From CAXBNV01 sp963977185 (GTDB taxonomy: Bacteria > Pseudomonadota > Gammaproteobacteria > JAGOUU01), in assembly GCA_963977185.1 (NCBI GenBank), contig CAXBNV010000001.1, positions 1-64,000 on the forward strand: 64,000 nt of DNA. Reading direction: 5' to 3'. Made by a program: the position numbers and the translations under genes. The notes below the pieces were generated by a model. It did not search any database, was not told the origin of the DNA, and saw nothing but the letters and a program-made list of their open reading frames with translations. Shown piece after piece: positions 61,133 to 64,000 of this stretch (its first letter is position 1; the number at the start of each line of letters is the position of its first letter).

Positions 61133-62329
61133 GTGAAAATTTTACAAGAAACTAACTTATTGAATTTATTGTTCTTAAATAATATTTCAGGCCTAGGCCC
61201 AAAAACTATTTTAGTATTACTAAACAATTTTAAGAATGCCGAAAATATATTAAATCAAAATTATAAAGATTTACAAAACATTGGACTTAAAAGCTCAATA
61301 ATTCACCAAATAATAAATAAAGATTTTAAACAAGCAGAGCAGCAATTAAAATTAGCAGATAAATATAATGTGAATCTAATATCTTTAGAAGATTCAAGAT
61401 ATCCTTGCCAGCTTAAAAATATTTATGATCCTCCAGTTATTTTATATGTTAAAGGTAATGTTGAGCTCTTAAATTTGGATCAGGTTGCAATAGTAGGCTC
61501 CAGAAATCTTACATCTTGCGGAATGAAAGCTGCAGATTATTTTGCTTATAATTTAGCTAAAGAAGGATTAGTTATTACAAGTGGCCTTGCTCGTGGTGTT
61601 GATTATTATGCTCATCAAGCTACTTTACGATCAAATATTACAACTGGTATAACAATAGGAGTAATGGGAACCAGTATAGATGAAATTTATCCCAAAGAGC
61701 ATTGTAAATTAGTTAATGATATTTTAATTAATAATGGATGTATTGTAAGTGAATTACCTTTTACAACTCCTCCTAAAGCACAAAATTTTCCACGAAGAAA
61801 TAGAATTATAAGTGGATTATCAAAAGGAGTTATTGTTGTCGAAGCAAAAGAAAAAAGTGGATCATTAATAACAGCAAGAATGGCATTAGAGCAAAATAGA
61901 GATATTTTTGCTGTGCCTGGGAGTATTTTTAATAAAGAAGCATTAGGGACTAATTTACTTTTGCAAAATGGAGCTAAATTAATTTTGTCAGTTCAAGATG
62001 TATTAGAAGAATTAAATTTAGATAAAGTAAATAATTTATCTGAATTTAAAAATAAGACTAGTAAAATTAATGTAGATTTTAATTTAAATACGAATCTAAA
62101 TACAAAGTTAAATTTTAAGAATAAGAATTTAATAAATAATTTAGATTCAGATAGTCAAAAAATACTAAAAGTACTAGATGATATGAATATAGAAAATAAG
62201 ATAGCATCTTATGATTATATTATATCAAATAGCAAAGTGCATCAGGCTCAACTTTCTGTTTTACTAATGAATTTAGAATTAGACGGATTTATAAATAAGG
62301 TTCCAGGAGGGTATTTAAAAATTGTTTAG
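61133..62329 (+). CDS. dprA: DNA-processing protein DprA (Smf)
   Basis: 398 residues. Loads RecA on incoming single-stranded DNA during natural transformation. The N-terminal SAM/HhH-like part (NNISGLGPKTILVLLNNF) is followed by the Rossmann-like core: LKNIYDPPVILYVKG, VAIVGSRNLTSCG, VITSGLARGVDYYAHQAT, IGVMGTSIDEIYPKEH and FPRRNRIISGLSKGVIVVEAKEKSGSLITA. The C-terminal winged-helix domain covers about residues 335-396. The start is GTG after AAGGA; an ATG two bases before it is out of frame and stops at once. topA follows. Confidence 0.96.
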   Translation: MKILQETNLLNLLFLNNISGLGPKTILVLLNNFKNAENILNQNYKDLQNIGLKSSIIHQIINKDFKQAEQQLKLADKYNVNLISLEDSRYPCQLKNIYDPPVILYVKGNVELLNLDQVAIVGSRNLTSCGMKAADYFAYNLAKEGLVITSGLARGVDYYAHQATLRSNITTGITIGVMGTSIDEIYPKEHCKLVNDILINNGCIVSELPFTTPPKAQNFPRRNRIISGLSKGVIVVEAKEKSGSLITARMALEQNRDIFAVPGSIFNKEALGTNLLLQNGAKLILSVQDVLEELNLDKVNNLSEFKNKTSKINVDFNLNTNLNTKLNFKNKNLINNLDSDSQKILKVLDDMNIENKIASYDYIISNSKVHQAQLSVLLMNLELDGFINKVPGGYLKIV

Positions 62330-62417
62330 AATAAATAAATTGTTTACAAAACTAGATTTATCCTTATACTTGCAGCTATATTAAAATATGTTTATTTGTT
62401 AAATAGTTATAAATCGT

Positions 62418-64000
62418 ATGGCAAAAAAATTATTAATAGTTGAATCTCCTGCAAAAGCAAAGACAATAAATAAATATCTAGGAAAAGACTTTGTCGTCCT
62501 AGCATCTTATGGTCATGTTCGTGATTTAGTTCCTAAAGAAGGGGCTGTTGAGGTGAATAATGATTATGTTATGCACTATCAACTAGTTGATAAAAACAAA
62601 AAACATGTTGATAATATTGTTGCCGAATGTCGCAAAGCCGATGAATTATATCTTGCAACTGATCCAGATCGCGAAGGTGAGGCTATATCATGGCATATCA
62701 AAGAAATTTTAAAAACTAAAAGAGGCTTTAAAGATAAGCCGGTTTACCGAATAGTTTTCAATGAAATAACTAAATCAGCAGTTTTAGATGCTTTTAATCA
62801 TGCACGAGATATTTCTGATAATTTAGTAAATGCTCAGCAAGCAAGACGAGCTTTAGATTATTTAGTGGGATTTAATTTATCACCGTTATTATGGCGTAAA
62901 ATTCGACGTGGACTTTCAGCAGGTAGAGTACAAAGCCCTGCTCTTAGAATGATTGTTGAGCGAGAAATAGAAATAGAGAAGTTTGCTACTAAAGAATATT
63001 GGTCTGTTTTAGGAAAATTAAATAAAGATAATACAAATTTTCAAGCTAAGCTTACTTTTTATGATAGTAAAAAAGTAGAGCAATTCTTTATTACTAATGA
63101 AAATGATGCAACTAATATAGTTGATAGCATTATTGCAGAGATAAAAAAGAATGATGATAAAATTAAAGTAGATAAAATTACTAAAAAGCAACGTAAAAGA
63201 AATCCTGCTGCACCATTTACTACGTCGACTTTGCAACAAGAAGCATCAAGAAAGTTAGGTTTTACAGCTCAAAGAACCATGCGGGTTGCCCAACAGTTAT
63301 ATGAAGGGATTGATATAGATAAAGAAGGCTCTCAAGGTTTAATTACCTATATGCGTACAGATTCGGTTAGTTTGTCTAATGATGCTGTTGATGAAATTAG
63401 AAAACTAATTACTAATAAGTATGGCGCTGATAAATGTCCAGACAGTCCCAGAGTCTATAAAACTAAATCTAAAAATGCTCAAGAAGCTCATGAAGCAATT
63501 AGACCTAGTTTGTCAAAACGTGAGCCTGATAAAATCAAAAGTTGTTTATCTGATGAACAGTTCAAATTATACAATTTAATTTGGAAGCGTACTGTTGCAT
63601 CACAAATGACCCAAGCTATAATGGATACTGTTGCGGTAGATTTTATTGCAGATAAGATAAATGCTATATTTAGAGCAAATGGTTCGACGATAAAAGATCC
63701 TGGATTTATGGCTGTATATTTAGAAAGCTTTGATGATGTGAAGTCTAATCAAGATGCAGATGATAAAGAAAAGATTTTACCCGAATTTAAAGAAGGTGAA
63801 ATGATCAATGTCAATGAGATCATTCCAGAACAACATTTTACTGAGCCACCGCCAAGGTATGGTGAAGCAAGTTTAGTAAAAATGCTAGAAGAGCATGGCA
63901 TAGGCCGACCATCAACTTACGCATCTATTATTGCGACATTACAAAATCGTGAATATGTTACTTTAGAAAATAAAAGATTTAGCCCAACAGATGTTGGACG
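62418..64000 (+). CDS. topA: DNA topoisomerase I, 5' part (runs off the window)
   Basis: The window holds 527 codons of TopA, which relaxes negative supercoils. It begins LLIVESPAKAKTINKYLG with the TOPRIM Glu, and YLATDPDREGEAISWHI holds the DxD-type metal site. LDYLVGFNLSPLLWRKI and GLSAGRVQSPALRMIVERE follow, and ITYMRTDSVSLS carries the catalytic Tyr311. EAHEAIRP and EEHGIGRPSTYASI come near the end of the window. The zinc-ribbon tail must lie beyond 64000. It follows dprA, a pairing common in gammaproteobacteria. Confidence 0.97.
   Translation, partial: MAKKLLIVESPAKAKTINKYLGKDFVVLASYGHVRDLVPKEGAVEVNNDYVMHYQLVDKNKKHVDNIVAECRKADELYLATDPDREGEAISWHIKEILKTKRGFKDKPVYRIVFNEITKSAVLDAFNHARDISDNLVNAQQARRALDYLVGFNLSPLLWRKIRRGLSAGRVQSPALRMIVEREIEIEKFATKEYWSVLGKLNKDNTNFQAKLTFYDSKKVEQFFITNENDATNIVDSIIAEIKKNDDKIKVDKITKKQRKRNPAAPFTTSTLQQEASRKLGFTAQRTMRVAQQLYEGIDIDKEGSQGLITYMRTDSVSLSNDAVDEIRKLITNKYGADKCPDSPRVYKTKSKNAQEAHEAIRPSLSKREPDKIKSCLSDEQFKLYNLIWKRTVASQMTQAIMDTVAVDFIADKINAIFRANGSTIKDPGFMAVYLESFDDVKSNQDADDKEKILPEFKEGEMINVNEIIPEQHFTEPPPRYGEASLVKMLEEHGIGRPSTYASIIATLQNREYVTLENKRFSPTDVG

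Noticed and set aside
1..64000. CRISPR array, prophage or tRNA genes
   Set aside because: No regularly spaced repeats, no phage structural or integrase genes and no tRNA T-loop/acceptor pairs were found on either strand by reading through.

Overview
The window is a 64 kb stretch of a very AT-rich bacterial chromosome that is mostly core metabolism. The gene set points to a gammaproteobacterium: a ubiquinone set with ubiK, ubiD, ubiC, ubiA and two UbiH-family hydroxylases, plus rsmJ, djlA, a DamX-like SPOR lipoprotein, trkA/trkH, def-fmt-rsmB and two-subunit glycyl-tRNA synthetase. The low GC, short intergenic gaps and a lone 5S rRNA gene suggest something near the Francisellaceae or another low-GC intracellular or aquatic lineage. 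That placement is inference; no 16S gene is present.

Layout. 1-7.5 kb: remnant of an M48 peptidase, bioB-bioF (reverse), comF with a probable non-ATG start, ubiK, a ribokinase, an aromatic amino acid permease and a FapA/DUF342 protein. 7.6-18.2 kb: a dense forward run of trxA, rho, ubiD, mutM, a PAP2 phosphatase, hemE, coaD, a divergent ubiC, ubiA, pgk and pyk. 18.2-23.2 kb: the accessory and decayed part. It holds a compound inverted repeat, fba, a near-copy of the fba 3' end flanking a GC-richer secreted DUF1554 gene, and a nucleotide-sugar dehydrogenase pseudogene split by an IS630-type element whose ends and TA target duplication can be placed to the base. 23.2-33.7 kb: glyQ, glyS, gmhB, a solitary 5S rRNA with its own promoter, a NUDIX hydrolase, rsmJ, djlA, rpe, a glutamine amidotransferase, recG and hemC. 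33.8-50.9 kb: an AdiC-like permease, a YadGH-like ABC exporter, two UbiH-family hydroxylases, nhaA, a PriC-like protein, cysQ, a Sel1/SPOR lipoprotein, hemB, a flavoprotein disulfide reductase lacking its second active-site cysteine, trkA-trkH, a DUF2797 protein and a dicarboxylate/glutamate symporter. 51.0-57.4 kb: five unrecognised envelope or secreted proteins in a compact alternating-strand block, ending with a beta-barrel-like outer membrane protein. 57.5-64 kb: rpmB-rpmG, rsmB-fmt-def (reverse), dprA and the first part of topA.

How the genes work together. Ubiquinone genes at five places cover chorismate to 4-hydroxybenzoate, prenylation, decarboxylation and ring hydroxylation. hemB, hemC and hemE are dispersed steps of haem synthesis. 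pgk, pyk and fba give part of glycolysis. The most interesting uncharacterised content is the 51-57 kb secreted/envelope block; the clearest structural story is the IS630 insertion and the duplicated fba end at 19.5-23.2 kb.
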